From: Tricholomella constricta
Taxonomy: Eukaryota; Basidiomycota; Agaricomycetes; Agaricales; Lyophyllaceae
Length of the DNA stretch: 64,000 nt
NCBI GenBank assembly: GCA_013368375.1
Contig: JAACJP010000034.1
Coordinates: 62,001 to 126,000, forward strand
Reading direction: 5' to 3'
Below the pieces are notes generated by a model. It was not told where the DNA came from. It searched no databases and was given only the letters and a program-made list of their open reading frames with translations. The position numbers and the translations under genes are program-made. This document shows positions 11,628 through 23,365 of this stretch, one piece after another; position 1 is the stretch's first letter; each line of letters begins with the position of its first letter.

Positions 11628-12086
11628 ACTTGTGCGTCTGCTGTCTGTTTCCTTTCGCTCTTGCCGCTCGACTGACCCTCCTGCTCAATTATATAACTTA
11701 ATCTCAGATCTCTCGACTCTTGTACTTGCTTATGCCACTTGTGTTGCGCCTAGTCTGTATGCTGTACCCTTATCGCCTATCATACGTCTGATATTCTATC
11801 AAATAGAGTTGGACCTACATCACAATCTAGGCCCTTCGCTCTCCGCGGCTTCTTCCCATTTTCCGCCAACCTTAATTTTGTTTCCGGGATATGCGCATGA
11901 GGCAGACGGCCCACATGAGTGCATCATCCAACGGTTGTTCAGGAACTGTCATGATAACTCTCTTTCCGGGAACCTGAAGGTGGTAGCATCACTCAGCTGT
12001 CGCATTAATCATCGCCTATCCAGTCATTCGCCCCGCTGGTCCCCTTGCCACGCCCCAGTACTGTGGAGCAGCTTGTAAACCCTTGA
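11628..12086. other. 3' flank, no gene seen
   Basis: Pyrimidine-rich sequence after the DUF202-like stop codon. An ORF at 11575-12078 overlaps the real gene in another frame and shows no domain. This is probably the two 3' UTRs of convergent genes. Confidence 0.4.
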
Positions 12087-12763
12087 TCAAAGCTCTGCGT
12101 AGACAGGTTCAAAGACTTTCCAATTATGTCTGACGCTGATCTTCTCCTCTGTAAACGACACATGTACACGCGTCGGCTCGGATCCGGCTTCGAAATACAC
12201 AAGAATACGCTCACTTGCGGCAATCCGCGGCCACCCGTCTGCGCAGCATTATCCGACCTTGGGGTCGCCCCGGCTATAATGCCCATCTGTTTGGTAACCA
12301 GCCAACTTACGCACCATAATCGAGGAACATGTGCAATCCAGAGTCTAGACCGCGCGCCACGCCTTTCATTATCCCATGAAATACAAGCACCCTGACCAAG
12401 CGAAACCTCTTCACAGGTATACAGGGACTGCTCGGAATTACGTTGGTATCTGCGTCGAGTCAGGAGAAGAACGCGTTTCATCATTCTGGACTCTCAGTCG
12501 ACACTTCGTCTTCCTTGGTTTGAATTGAACTTGGGAACTTATCACCGTCGACTGCTGGTTGGTTGGTGCTCAAATCCGTGCCGCATCCTGGCCGCACGAC
12601 CTCATTTATTAGCGTGAAATCCAGACCTTTCGAAGTCGACAGTCCGTCCTACTCGATCGTCGCAAGCCAAGCAGGAATCCAATCAGCATTCATCCCCGTC
12701 AATCTGTAGTGTCAATCCACACTTTCTGTGGCTCAATCACGGACGGACAGTCATCCCCATCAA
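12087..12763 (-). CDS. Unrecognised spliced gene, 5' end uncertain
   Basis: Not recognised. A protein-coding gene is inferred because four segments join in one frame through GT-AG junctions: 12723-12763, 12648-12492, 12449-12315 and 12238-12087, with phases agreeing at each join and a TGA at 12087-12089. The C-terminal part reads GVARGLDSGLHMFLDYDGWP then ILVYFEAGSEPTRVHVSF and ends HNWKVFEPVYAEL, a compact alternation of hydrophobic and charged residues typical of a folded domain. Introns would be 42, 74 and 76 nt. The 42-nt intron (12450-12491) has a weak donor (GTCCAG). Upstream of 12763 an open frame continues to about 12860 but with one TGA, so the first exon is unresolved. If the short intron is rejected, the gene would be a pseudogene with stops at that place. 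Confidence 0.5.
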
Positions 12764-13965
12764 CTGGTCACGGTGCCCGAACTGTTTGAAATTCATTGGT
12801 CGTGTGCCAGTGGAGTGCTTCCAAATAATGCATGGTCTGCGAGGCAAAATATATCGTAATCAGGCTGAAGTCTATACTTTTGCAATGCCTACGGAGGTGG
12901 AAAGCTTTGGTAGAGGCCCTGGATAGAAACAAGCAGCGGCTGTAGACGGCCGCGACATTCGAACGTTCACTCTAAGGTCCTTCAGAACGTAGGAACTGCC
13001 GATGATGTCGAGAAGAGACTATCAAGGCCAAAGATCTGTTAACCATCCATGTTATTCGGGGTTCTGCAATTTTGTGGTTCACATGGCATAAGGAACTTAA
13101 AAATCTCTGCAGTACATATGAGGGAAAATACTCTGTAATTAAGTCAAACCTCGCCGTTCACCCCTTGAACAGCTTAATCAGATCCCTAGTGGCCCAGCGG
13201 CAGGTCGCCATTATCCCCCAACAACATTCCTGATTAGAATGCTGCGCAATATATCCAGATGTGCGCGCACGAGGCAAAAATAACTCTGGTTTAAACCTGG
13301 ACCGGCCTTACCCAGGGCTTACGCAAGGCGCGAGAGAGAGGTTGAGCGGAATGAACGTAGTCCCATTGACACGAGGGGGTGTCGACGGAAAGGCCAGAAT
13401 TCAGAAACCTGCGAGAAAAGATGCGTTATTTATTTATTTGTCAATCATTCATCTCCGTCTCATGCAGCGTGCAGATTCCATCGCGATTTGGACGGTCGTC
13501 TCCGACCTCCGAGCGAAATGCCTTTGTCCACCACGGGATAGATCAAGAGAAACAGTCCCAGGAGACTGGGAATCCATCAAACTGAGGTGCTGTTTACGGC
13601 CTCTTGAAGGCCAGATGACCTATGCCTCACTTCAAATTAGGGTTGCCCGCCAGATATTTGAGGAGCAGGATCAAGACCGAAGGCGGCGGCGATGGCAACG
13701 AAGCTGTTCCGCTCGTTGCGTTCCTGCAGGCAAGTACAGTACCTGAAAATCTGGAGGGGCTAGATGTGGCTCGTGTTGTATAGAATGCCGTATGGGTTTC
13801 TTTTCTTCTTTTTTCCGTGGTTCTCACTGACGGAGCTCCCCGAACATTACGCAGTTAGAAGCAACGCCGTGACCACCTTCCGAAAAGAAGAAAAGTCGTG
13901 CATATACGACGTAGCCTGTTATTCCATGTTTACCATTTGTGCTTGAGATAGAGAGAACCATAGTA
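12764..13965. other. Intergenic, no supported gene
   Basis: About 1.2 kb. A 161-codon plus-strand ORF (13261-13746) shows no domain and lacks splice context. All three frames near 12770-12900 look weakly coding, so part may be the missing 5' exon of the upstream minus-strand gene. Nothing else can be named. Confidence 0.35.
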
Positions 13966-15864
13966 TCATCTTTGTTCATCATTATTCGGCGGCGTCCGTA
14001 CCGCAAGCGCAGCGGCGTAGGGGTTCCCTGTCGTTAAATGAGCTGTTTCTTCAAGGAAAATCGAAACAAAACACTTACTGGTGCCCCAAGTTGGCGGTAC
14101 AGGTGATGACGATGATCCGGGAGCTTCTGGTTCAGGGTACGATGCTAGTGGTCCTGATGTTATTACGAGCTCTCCTGACACCGAAGATGCTTCCGCTGGT
14201 GGCCTCTCTATTGTTGGAGCCTCTCCAGATACGACGGAAGCTGTGCGATAGCTTGGAGGCCGATCAGTAGATGGTGGTGTGCCTCTTTCCTGGGAGACTC
14301 TCTGGAAGGTTTCCCTCCGGAACGAATCTAATGCGATCCTGTCGGCCTCTAGAGTTTGAGAAACTTCGATGAGCTGGGTGCCTGCATTATTGGCTCTCTT
14401 TTGAGCGGCATCCCGCTCCGCTTTCAGCTACACGAGTCGTCAAGGGTTGGTCAGGTGTACAAAGTATTCGTGGACGGCTTACGCGACTATGGGCACGTTC
14501 AAGGTCAGCAGCAGATGCTGTGATCTTCCCTGTCAAGCGAAGAATATAAATTTTTAATGCCGGAAAATTAGGAAAGAAGAAAAAGTCACTGTGAAATGCC
14601 ATGTCTGTGAAAATGTTGTCGAAAAACACATCGCTCATCAAGGACCTTAAGTGAAACAACGATAAGGCTCGATCAGCGCCGTATTGACTGGATTGATTGT
14701 CATCGCCTACCCCTGTGCTATTTCCAAGCGGCCTACGGGATTTACGAACGGAGAAATACTCTGTGCTTGTCGACATAACATCTCGGTCTGTTTCGCAAGT
14801 GACTGGGCCATACTCAGGGCGTTACGCTCCATCACGTCGCTCATTCTGAAATGAACGTGTTAGATTATGTCCAATTCATAAGAAGCATCGAATATGTTTC
14901 ACTCACCCACCGCCACCCCACATGTCTACATTCGGCAAAGTGAATGTCAGTCGAGCCACTACTCGGATACTGGGACATGGGAGCAGAAGCGTACCCCATT
15001 GTGAGTATCCAAGGGCTTCCTGTACCTTGGCTTTACAAGCCGTTATGGTTCTATCCGCCCGTGCCAGAATTTCCGCAGCCTGACATTCAATATTGAGCGT
15101 GCTCTGTACCTGGTCATGTAAAGTTTGCGATGACTGGAGCTGATATTCCAGTCTGTCGTCTTCAGGAAAGTCTGATGCGTTTAGGCGATTACCAGATATC
15201 GCTCCCTTGAATAAACTCATGCAGGAACGGATGGATGTACAGACCTTGCGTAGGACCATCGAATATCTGCAAGTACAGAACTGATAATTCCTGCTTCAGC
15301 GCCTCGTACCGCTGTGCCTTGTCTGAAAGTTCGGCTTGCTGAATTACACGGCAGATATCATCATCACTACATCTCTAACTCACGGAAGAACTGTCGGACG
15401 CACCACCTGCTTAGCTTCACCTAGTATATGTCGAATCACATTTTGGCTATCTTTCTCCGAAAGCTCCTTTTCCAACGCTTCTACATATTCACTTGAAAAT
15501 CGAAGTTGAGCATCGGAACATAAAGATCTAATCAGGTTAGACGGTGTGTGATAACATACCGTTCTTCTTTGCTCTCTTTGGCCTCAAACTTCTCTCTCCT
15601 GCCTGTTAGCTTGTGCGCTAATCTCCGAGCAGTAGAATCGCGTAAAGCTGCATGTTCTTTCCTTTCCTTCATCGTCGTCTCGGAAAGTTTCTTCAGTTGC
15701 GCCTCGCTCTTCTGTAATTGGACTTCGAGATCCTTAACATAGCTAGCTTGGTTCGACAAAGCTGACGGGATATAATCGAGTTCCGCAATGGTGGCTATGA
15801 TTTGTGAATGGTAATGTGCATTGTCGCGAATGATTTGAGGAGTCGATGGGGCGGCCATTGTCAT
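13966..15864 (-). CDS. Coiled-coil protein with Pro/Ser-rich tail, hypothetical
   Basis: Not assigned to a known family. About eleven exons on the minus strand, from ATG at 15864 (exon 1 15560-15864) to the stop at 13966 (last exon 13966-14027). I followed the frame through every join. N-terminal residues 40-100 form a strong coiled coil (YVKDLEVQLQKSEAQLKKL), continued by VEALEKELSEKDSQNVIRH, ELSDKAQRYEALKQELSVL and LEYQLQSSQTLHDQVQ. A short Gly-rich linker (DMWGGGGMSDVME) and further helices follow (ADLERAHSRLKAERDAAQKR). The tail is rich in Pro, Ser and Thr (RPPAEASSVSGE and PEPEAPGSSSSPVPP) and looks disordered. The arrangement suggests a structural or scaffold protein, perhaps of the cytoskeleton or septum; that is inference. 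Confidence 0.75.
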
Positions 15865-16327
15865 TGAAGTGGGTAAGATAGTCGTCAGGATAAAATATAT
15901 AGACTGAACAGCTGTCCGTGATGCGATGCAATCAACAAAAGGGCAATGCTGTGGGGCATATATAACGACTTCACGACAAGGCAGTGCGCAATGAATGCTG
16001 CCAGTTTATAGACTGGGATTACGTCATATTTGACCGGGTTCGCCTGAACGTTGCGTGGCCATTTGGCAATTCGATTGGCTGATCCCAGCAATTGTATCTC
16101 TTCCCGTTATACGCAAGGACTCGACATAATGGTTTTATTGCAAATATACTGCACGAGCAATGGGTACATTCCTCCTGATACTGAATAGTGATGACAAAAT
16201 ACAAAGTAAATAATAAACATAACATGATTTAAAGGAAACAATGGAGAGCGAGAGATAATAAATGACGATGGACGAGTGCTGATAGTGAACGTAGAGGATG
16301 GGCGTCGAAGGATCCAGATGGCAAGGT

Positions 16328-17848
16328 CTAAAAATCTTCGTCAAGTACACTATTCATTTATAGATAAGCTTCAAGCCCGATCAAAGGAGGGAGGAGACCA
16401 CGTACAACGTAGACGACGACGTCGCTGCCTCGGATGTCCCCGAATGGTTGATGCCAGCTTTGGAATAATCCGATACCCGTTTCTCAAAGAAGTTGGTCTT
16501 GCCTTGCAGCGAGATCATGTCCATGAAGTCGAACGGGTTTGTCTTGTTGTACATCTTCTCATTGCCGAGTGCGACGAGGAGACGATCAGCAACGAACTCG
16601 ATGTACTGGCACATCAAATCCGCATTCATGCCAATAAGTTTCACAGGCAGGGCATCTGATATACAATCAGGAAACAACCAACGTCGAATAAGGTCCGTGA
16701 TCATACCTGTGAGGAAAGCCTGCTCAATGACGACGGCTTGAGCGATGATAGCATTGATGGTGTCGGGATGAGGACGACGCTTAAGATGGCTAAAGAGGAG
16801 GCACGCAAAGTCGGTATGCATCCCCTCGTCGCGGCTGATGAGCTCATTAGAGAAGGTCAAGCCGGGCATCAAACCACGCTTCTTCATCCAGAAGATGGAC
16901 GCGAAGGATCCCGAGAAGAAGATACCCTCGACCGCGGCGAAGGCAACCAAACGTTCTGCGAAGGTACAGTCCTTGTCGGTGATCCATTTCAGGGCCCACT
17001 CTGCCTTCTGCTTGATGCAAGGAATGGTTTCGATGGCGTCAAACAGATATTCGCGTTCGGCGTTATCCTTGATGTAAGTGTCGATTAGGAGGGAGTACGT
17101 CTCTGAGTGGATGTTCTCCATCATTATTTGAAAGCCGTAGAAGCAGCGAGCCTCTGCAACCTGCACCTCATTAGAAAAGCGTTCAAGGAGATTCTCGTTG
17201 ACGATTCCGTCCGAAGCGGCAAAGAAAGCAAGGACATGAGAGATAAAATGACGTTCGTTGTCGTTCATGCGGTTGTTCCAGTCATGGAGATCTTTGGAGA
17301 GATCCATCTCTTCAGCTGTCCAGAACGACGCCTCCGCCTTTTTGTACATCTGCCAGATCTACGGCACGCGTTAATAAGGTTCAGGATTACACACGTGCAG
17401 GGAGATACCAACTTCGGGGTATTGAATAGGAAACAAGACGAAGCGGCGTCTAGACTCCTTGAGGAGGGGCTCCTCACCTGTGGCATAGTTAGACCAACAT
17501 CGTCGAGAGTTCGTTAAGCGCGTACTCTCGGGTAAATCAAGGTCACCAACGAACTTCTTCCTCAGTTCCTCCATTTGAGCTTCAGACCTGAGTGCCGCCT
17601 CGTCATCACCCACGAGCGATTTCGGAGACTTGGATAGTCGTGCGTCGTCGATAATGTCCTTGGTGGTCAGCCTCATTGAAGACTCGGCAGGAGTGCTCAG
17701 GGTGAAGGCAGCTAAGGACTCAGCAGCCTGATTATTGATGAAAAAAAATAAGCCGGTCGTGACGCGACGCGACGCGACGAAGGCACAGTACCTTTTTACT
17801 GGGCGTGGGCTCAGGTGTGGAGACACGGAATGTAAGACTGGGGGCCAT
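16328..17848 (-). CDS. RNR2: Ribonucleoside-diphosphate reductase small subunit
   Basis: R2 subunit that houses the di-iron/tyrosyl-radical cofactor for dNTP synthesis. Exons: 17792-17848, 17526-17727, 17413-17477, 16406-17358, 16328-16349, giving 432 aa with consistent phases. Family blocks are clear: [35 protein letters not shown], the iron-ligand helix [52 protein letters not shown] and [20 protein letters not shown]. The N-terminal extension [19 protein letters not shown] is normal. The last exon is only 22 nt and encodes the tail VLDEDF; in this family the acidic C-terminal peptide docks into the large subunit. Reading through the last intron would replace it with a different tail. Intron 1 contains a short GACGC microsatellite (17758-17779). 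Confidence 0.96.
17757..17780. repeat. (GACGC)n microsatellite in RNR2 intron 1
   Basis: Four to five consecutive GACGC units within the first intron of the RNR2 gene. It is short and could be polymorphic between strains. Confidence 0.7.
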
Positions 17849-18150
17849 TGACGCCGAGGATATAAATTTACAGTGAGAGAGAGGCGTTGGGATGGAGGTG
17901 AGGTAAGGAGAGGATTAAGTATCAACGGAACCGTGGTTTTTGTAACAAACACACGGATGGTTGATATCACCAAACACGACCATACGCCGATTATAAGATT
18001 GAGCTGACCAATATTAACTAATATATTTACGTAATAGGCTGCGCGCGGCTGACCTCAGATCATGTGACCTTCAAAACATCGGACCAACTGGACTTGATGC
18101 GGAGTGTGTCCCTCATTGGAAAGATCATCAATTTACTCAAAGTAACGACA

Positions 18151-18943
18151 TTATATAACGACATCTTCGTTCAGCGCTAATGTGTGTCCGCCTGACGGCA
18201 CACCACTGCCTGCACTCGTTGTCGTGGGTTGAAACTGCAGCGCAGGATCGTTGCAACTGCAACGCAGCTGCTCACATTTAAAAGAACCTGAGATATCATC
18301 GAACATGCCTTCCGACAAGATCCAGTCTTGCCAACAGATGTCATCGGGCATGGCATGCGTAACAGGTTGGAAGGGGTTATGTCCCCGGACACGCATCTCA
18401 TGGATGATGAATATGGAAGGGAACGGTGCATGGTGATCCTTTATGTCGATGGCAATGGCCGAAGACTGGGTTTATTGGAATGGTTGATGAGTATGAATTC
18501 CTGGATCTGTTCCTTGTGAATGCCTGGCCCAAAGCAAAGGTAATTCAACTCATCTCTGGACAGAAACAGATGAAGTAATCATAGTTATGGAAAAATGTCT
18601 GATGGTTTGGGCACATAAGCAGGCCGTTGCGTGGTTCATGATGAGCTTCTTCTTTGGCCTGCGAAGGGATCCAACCTTGAGGTCGGACCACTGTCTCAGA
18701 TTAGCCTCAAGCTCAGGATGCAACTTGCAATGAAATACTGTGCCTGCATGATAATGTGGCAATGCACAGGGCTCTCAAACCCACATACGACGCAGCCAGG
18801 GATTCCGAGGAAAACGTCTCGATGATTCAGTCCGGTGTTGAACGCGGTAGTTGTTGAGATATCCGACAGCGGAAGGTCTGACCAGCCGTATCCAGAGGGT
18901 TGTGTGGGTTGAGAGGAAGTTGGAACGTGGGTAGAGATACCAT
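18151..18943 (-). pseudogene. Broken HNH-endonuclease-domain gene
   Basis: Relic of an agaricomycete gene family with an HNH-type zinc-bound fold. Pieces appear in order but in different frames on the minus strand: the start MVSLPTFQLPLNPHNPLDTA (ATG at 18943), then in another frame NHRDVFLGIPGCVVCGFES and HCHIIMQ (CxxC and first His), then HPELEANLRQWSDLK, then WIPSQAKEEAHHEPRNGLLMC-PNHQTFFHNYDYF (C and HH part of HNH), then IAIDIKDHHAPFPSIFIIHE joined in frame to RVRGHNPFQPVTHAMPDD and the tail ending TLALNEDVVI. Short introns could explain some changes of frame. Several shifts fall within a few codons without splice signals (for example CTCAAGGTTGGATCC near 18680), which supports decay. 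As I recall the family, it is common in mushroom genomes and of unknown role. Confidence 0.7.
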
Positions 18944-19162
18944 GATGGCTAATGCAGCGAGAGAGGGGTGAAGTGAAATAATGCAGCGACAGCACTCGAT
19001 GACGTAGTAACATCACGTGGGTCCGGCCAATTCACGCGAACCAGTGCTTAGAGTCACTCGCTCGATCGGCCTGCTTTACAGGGCATCTGTAAACCTTTCG
19101 ATATATCTGTACTTATCGTACACCTTGTCGTACACATTACTTAGCGATTAGAATTCCGTGTA

Positions 19163-21091
19163 TCATCTGCGGCGGCTCATCGCAAAGCAACCCTCGTAGC
19201 CCTGCATGTCGGTCGGCGTCAGCGTATCACGCCATCGTCCAGCCAGGTTGGCGTTGACATTGCCGACGAGATATCCTCGGTAAAGCCATTTTCCTCTATC
19301 GCCATCCACCTTTCGACTTGTCAGAAATGCAGCAGGAATACGGAGGAGTAGGGGCGCACATATTCTTTGGACAGGCTGACGAAACCGTCGCACGGCCTTA
19401 CTCGACCGACCAGGTTGAATTGGCCCCACGCCGAATGACCCTACAAACGGAGCTTCAGATAAGATACTACACCTCGAAACCAGACGCGCTTCTCACCTCT
19501 CCAGTGATAATGATATCCTGAACGGTTACATCTCTATTTTCTTCGCCATACATACTGGAGGCTGAGTATAATCCACGTTGATAATGCATGATGTCTTTCC
19601 GGTTAGGTTCTCGGACTTCGAGACCATCTCTAGTCTCCCGGATATGTGTACCTGTGGGGAAGTATGATCTCAGGGGGTCACCGGCTGGCAGCGGTTCGAC
19701 GCTATCCGAATCCAGCTCAATGCCTGAATCAGAACGAGTCGGATCGGGAGCTAGGAGGTGGTGTTCACGAAGCTTCCAGGTTTGGCGATGTCGCACGACT
19801 ATACTTTTCTGTATGACCGAGGGATCGCCTCCCGCTAGAAGCGAGGCATAGGCTGTAAATTCAGTGTACTGCAGAACGGTCAGGCTGGCGAGGAAATCGA
19901 CAAGAAATTCGATACCAACAGTAAACAGCCCTTCCCACACTCCCTCGATGCTAGAGTCGATCCCGCCTGAGCTGCTGGTACCCTCGACTCTCAAGCATAA
20001 TATGACTCACCTTCCTGGCCTAAAAGATTTAGTAAGGATGTTATCAAACTCTCCTTCCCCCAGACTGCGACATCGCTCCCACTCGCATTCCCACTCAAGT
20101 TTTTCCGGAGTCACACACGATGCATGTGATGGGGGTAGGGGAGTGGAATAGCTGACACCTTCTGCGGGTCTGTTCACTAGTGTCAGGAACGAGAGAATCG
20201 CAGGGGTTGCAAGTGGAGGAGGGGGAAGAAGACATGTTTCGGAATAATATTCTACAGGTCTTGGTTTAGGGGAACGCGGCCCGGGTACAAAATGGTCCCA
20301 AGCGGGGTTTGTGAGTTGGTACTAGACATATGGATTTGTCAAAACTCCGTTCAATTGGACAGCCATTCCTAGGACCTAACCTTGTGGGCACCCAGCGCAA
20401 ACACCGTTAGAATGTTGAGCACGTTCCGAGAGTCTTGGTCCTCTTTGTGGAAAGCAGCTGTACAAGAACATCAGGCTACTCATAAGTAAACAAAGACCAT
20501 TGGCCACGCACCAGGCCGTAGCAGAAACCAGAACAGCCACATAGCGAAAGATTTGGTTTCGGTGTCGGGGAGCCATACCTCCACGTGTATATACCTCGCA
20601 GCGCGAGACGCACCCAGATCGTGAAACCAGAAGTCCCTCAGCCAAGCCTCCATATTCGCATACTCGTGCAGCTGCCGTTCATTCTTCCCCTCGTTTTCCA
20701 GCATCATGGAGTAGGCATGGAAGAGCAAGTCGTGTAAGAAAGGGCTGTCATCAGCATCCATCGACTCGAGGATCGAATCGAATCGGGCGCGAATCCGTTT
20801 CAGATAGAAGCAGCGGCGTTGGAGCTCAGCAGCCAGTATACACGAGGTGGTCCGCTCGGAGCCCAGCCGACGGGTGACAGGCCCAATATCGAATTTGTGA
20901 ACGAAGATGCGCGCATAGAGGTGGCGATTGGCTCCGATAGTCAAACGTGAGTAAACCTTGCGATTTGTGAGCAACAGAGGGACGAGGCCGGCGGGGGGAC
21001 CGAGAAAGGATTCTGTGGCGGAGAAGTATGCGATGTGTTCGAGCACTTCCTGTGGAATCGCATCGAGGCTCGCATGCGCAGACACGGTCAT
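19163..21091 (-). CDS. F-box protein, accessory family (copy A)
   Basis: Likely substrate adaptor of an SCF ubiquitin ligase. ATG at 21091; exon 1 21091-20512 encodes an F-box (residues about 7-45: LDAIPQEVLEHIAYFSATES ending LTNRKVYSRL). The next exons were followed through GT-AG junctions: GAAFHKEDQDSRN, YQLTNPAWDHFVPGPRSPKP with a Pro-rich stretch, SSSGGIDSSIEGVWEGLFTV, VTVQDIIITGE, GHSAWGQFNLVGRVRPCDGF and VDGDRGKWLYRGYLVGNVN-ANLAGRWRDT, with the stop at 19163. The middle EGVWEGLF and terminal GKWLYRGY/GRWRDT elements recur in copies B and D at equivalent introns. The C-terminal region is Trp/Gly-rich and may form a beta-barrel-like substrate domain comparable in layout to FBXO31-type proteins; that is inference. 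Confidence 0.8.
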
Positions 21092-21439
21092 GGTACAAGA
21101 GAGACGGACGAAATGCGGCGAAGACAATTGGTAGACAACTGCCAAGCGGCAATTTTAGTTGCCGGCCCGGCTTGCTTAGTATGTTTCTGCTTCCGGGGTA
21201 CCGGTTGGGAGAATATATATATATTTTAGTCTGATTAAGGTATAGAGAGACTTATTAAGGGCAATAATTAGGTATTATATCTTCAATTGTCTCCGATGGC
21301 CTTACACAGGCTAAAGGCTGCCTCCCAACCCGCGGGGTGAGTACCGTCAGATACGCCTTTGAATCTACCAACAAAATTTCGAGAAGAGGTCACTGGGGGG
21401 GCTAACAATGAGTACAAACAAGCGGAGGTTCAGAAGGGT

Positions 21440-23242
21440 TCAAGCATTACCATATCCCCTAATCAAGGCGGCCCCCGTGCCATTCACCTATATGGCAAAC
21501 AAATCAGACACCCTCCTCAGGGATGTAGTGGCTGGAGACATACCGCTTCCCAAGCGAGCACAATGAGACCATCCGCGAGACGTATTCGTCCATACATACG
21601 ATAAGCACCCCATGCAGCAGCGCGTTTCTCATCGGTCTGCAATATTTCGTCATAAATTGGAAGCGACGGCATCGTGTTGGAACAAACCTGGCCTGTAATG
21701 ATCACATCGACCGCATCACGGAGTTCAACAGGGTTTGTACGACCCCGAACAGTGTTGTAAAACGTCCTGAACGAGCCCTTTTCATCGAAAACCTCGATGC
21801 CGTTCTTCAGAAAAGACGCCGTATTAACACAAAAATGGATTTGAAGAATGTTAATTTCGGTTAACGCACCTCTCGCTGAACCCAATTGAAACCTGCCGGG
21901 AGCCACGCATTCGTCGTGCCTTCAGCCCGAGGAATCATAGCATCAGGATCACGTGTAAAATGCTCCTGCAACGACATGTAGAGCGGGAATCTCCCAGTAG
22001 TTGGGAACACTGGCGGCGCAGTGAGTGTACCCAACCAGCTTTTGTAATCTTCCAGAAATGGATGCTGCAAGAGAGAGGCGTCAGAGAGTAATGCGGTGAA
22101 CTCGAGGCAGTGACTTGCGATATAAGACCCTTGCCAATTGCCTGTTAGGGTTCCTAGTTTGTATGGCATTGATTCTGCCAGCGTGGGCCCAAAGGTAGGA
22201 CGCGACGATGCGCCGACACTGCCACGCAACACACTGGCGTCGAAACCAGGAAAATGAGCGAAATTAGTCCGACAGTGGTCAGCGAAATGTTTGATGTCAT
22301 CGAAAGTTGGGCCCAAGTTAGGACTTTGGACGCTTTTTCGATGTTGTTCCTGCAAATGAGGGGGAATCTGCGGACAAATTGTTTCTTGACGCGCGAAGAA
22401 TGAGAGCGCGGAGAACAGGGATATCGACGGGACACGCATTGTACGCGGTATGTCCCCAAAGTACGTCACGTCACGAGGAAGGAGAGGAGGAGGGGGATAA
22501 GGCCCGTGGACACTGGAAGACGTGGCTTGATGTGTGAACGTAGCGATGTCGAAACAGGATTCCGCCGTGCTGAATATGGGATAACGAAAGGCGGCAAACA
22601 CGAACGGTTTCAACAGCCGTTCCACGTCAGCCCGGACCTCCACCGACTCGAGATTTACCGAACCTGCAATGAGAATTGGAGCGTGTCATTAAGAGGAAGA
22701 AAAAAGGACAAACGATGGGATGAGGATAACCAAAACAACGCTACCGCTAATGAGTTCTGTTCGTTCGGTATTGGCCATCCGTTGTTTGTCTGTGACCCTC
22801 GATACAGCCGTTTCTGAAGGAATTTGTCAAGAAATACAAGTAGTCCTGACCCCAGGAGGTGTTTTGTGTTCTTCTGGCCCGTATCAGCATCTTCGAACAT
22901 CATATACGCTGTCCAAAATGCGTCGGTCAAACGAAAATCATCCAGTTCGCCTTTTCGAAAGATGTTTAGTGCTGTGAAGCGGCGTTTAAGTTCGAGCTTC
23001 GCGTTTTCTCGCACAGCGCGTTCGCCGAGTCTGCATATCGGGCCGCGAATGTCAAACGTCTGTGCGAAGACGTCGGCATAGAGTGGCGCTGAATTGAGGG
23101 ACAGGATTCTATGTGCGGCACGGCAAACGAGGGTGAGGTTGAGAAAGTCGCGAGGGGGGCCGGAAATCTCTGCGTCGAAGACGGTGAAGAGGGCAATCCT
23201 CCGTAGCACTTCGGGGGCAGCATCGAATAGGCGCTCCAACAT
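21440..23242 (-). CDS. F-box-related protein, accessory family (copy B), C-terminus shortened
   Basis: Paralog of the neighbouring gene on the same strand, 348 bp upstream. ATG at 23242. The N-terminal F-box-like segment is APEVLRRIALFTVFDAEISG followed by LVCRAAHRIL. Exon 1 ends in LFWLSSSH and splices in phase 1 to SVNLESVEVRADVERLLKPF. The middle motif is YKLGTLTGNWQGSYIASH; later exons read NGIEVFDEKGSFRTFYNTVR, RDAVDVIITGQ, TDEKRAAAWGAYRMYGRIRL and VNGTGAALIRGYGNA, then TGA at 21440-21442. The expected GRWRDT ending found in copy A is missing, so this copy is truncated or altered at its 3' end. A TATAAATA box reads on the minus strand (23283-23290), about 40 bp before the ATG. Probable role: SCF adaptor, unless the lost tail makes it inactive. 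Confidence 0.72.
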
Positions 23243-23365
23243 CGTACGGGCAGGGGGGAGGACATAAAATTAGGATTCCGCATATTTATACGCCTCTGAG
23301 CAATTGCAGTTCGAATGGCGACTTCAAATAACGATAAATGGGGTAAGGTTCCCACGAGGTGAAAT

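Noticed and set aside
12770..12900. Plus-strand frame reading CPNCLKFIGRVPVECF... as a possible zinc-binding protein
   Set aside because: All three frames on both strands look weakly coding here; there is no start, no splice context and no second Cys pair.
13261..13746. 161-codon plus-strand ORF
   Set aside because: Random-like composition, no domain, no intron signals and no neighbouring exons in phase.
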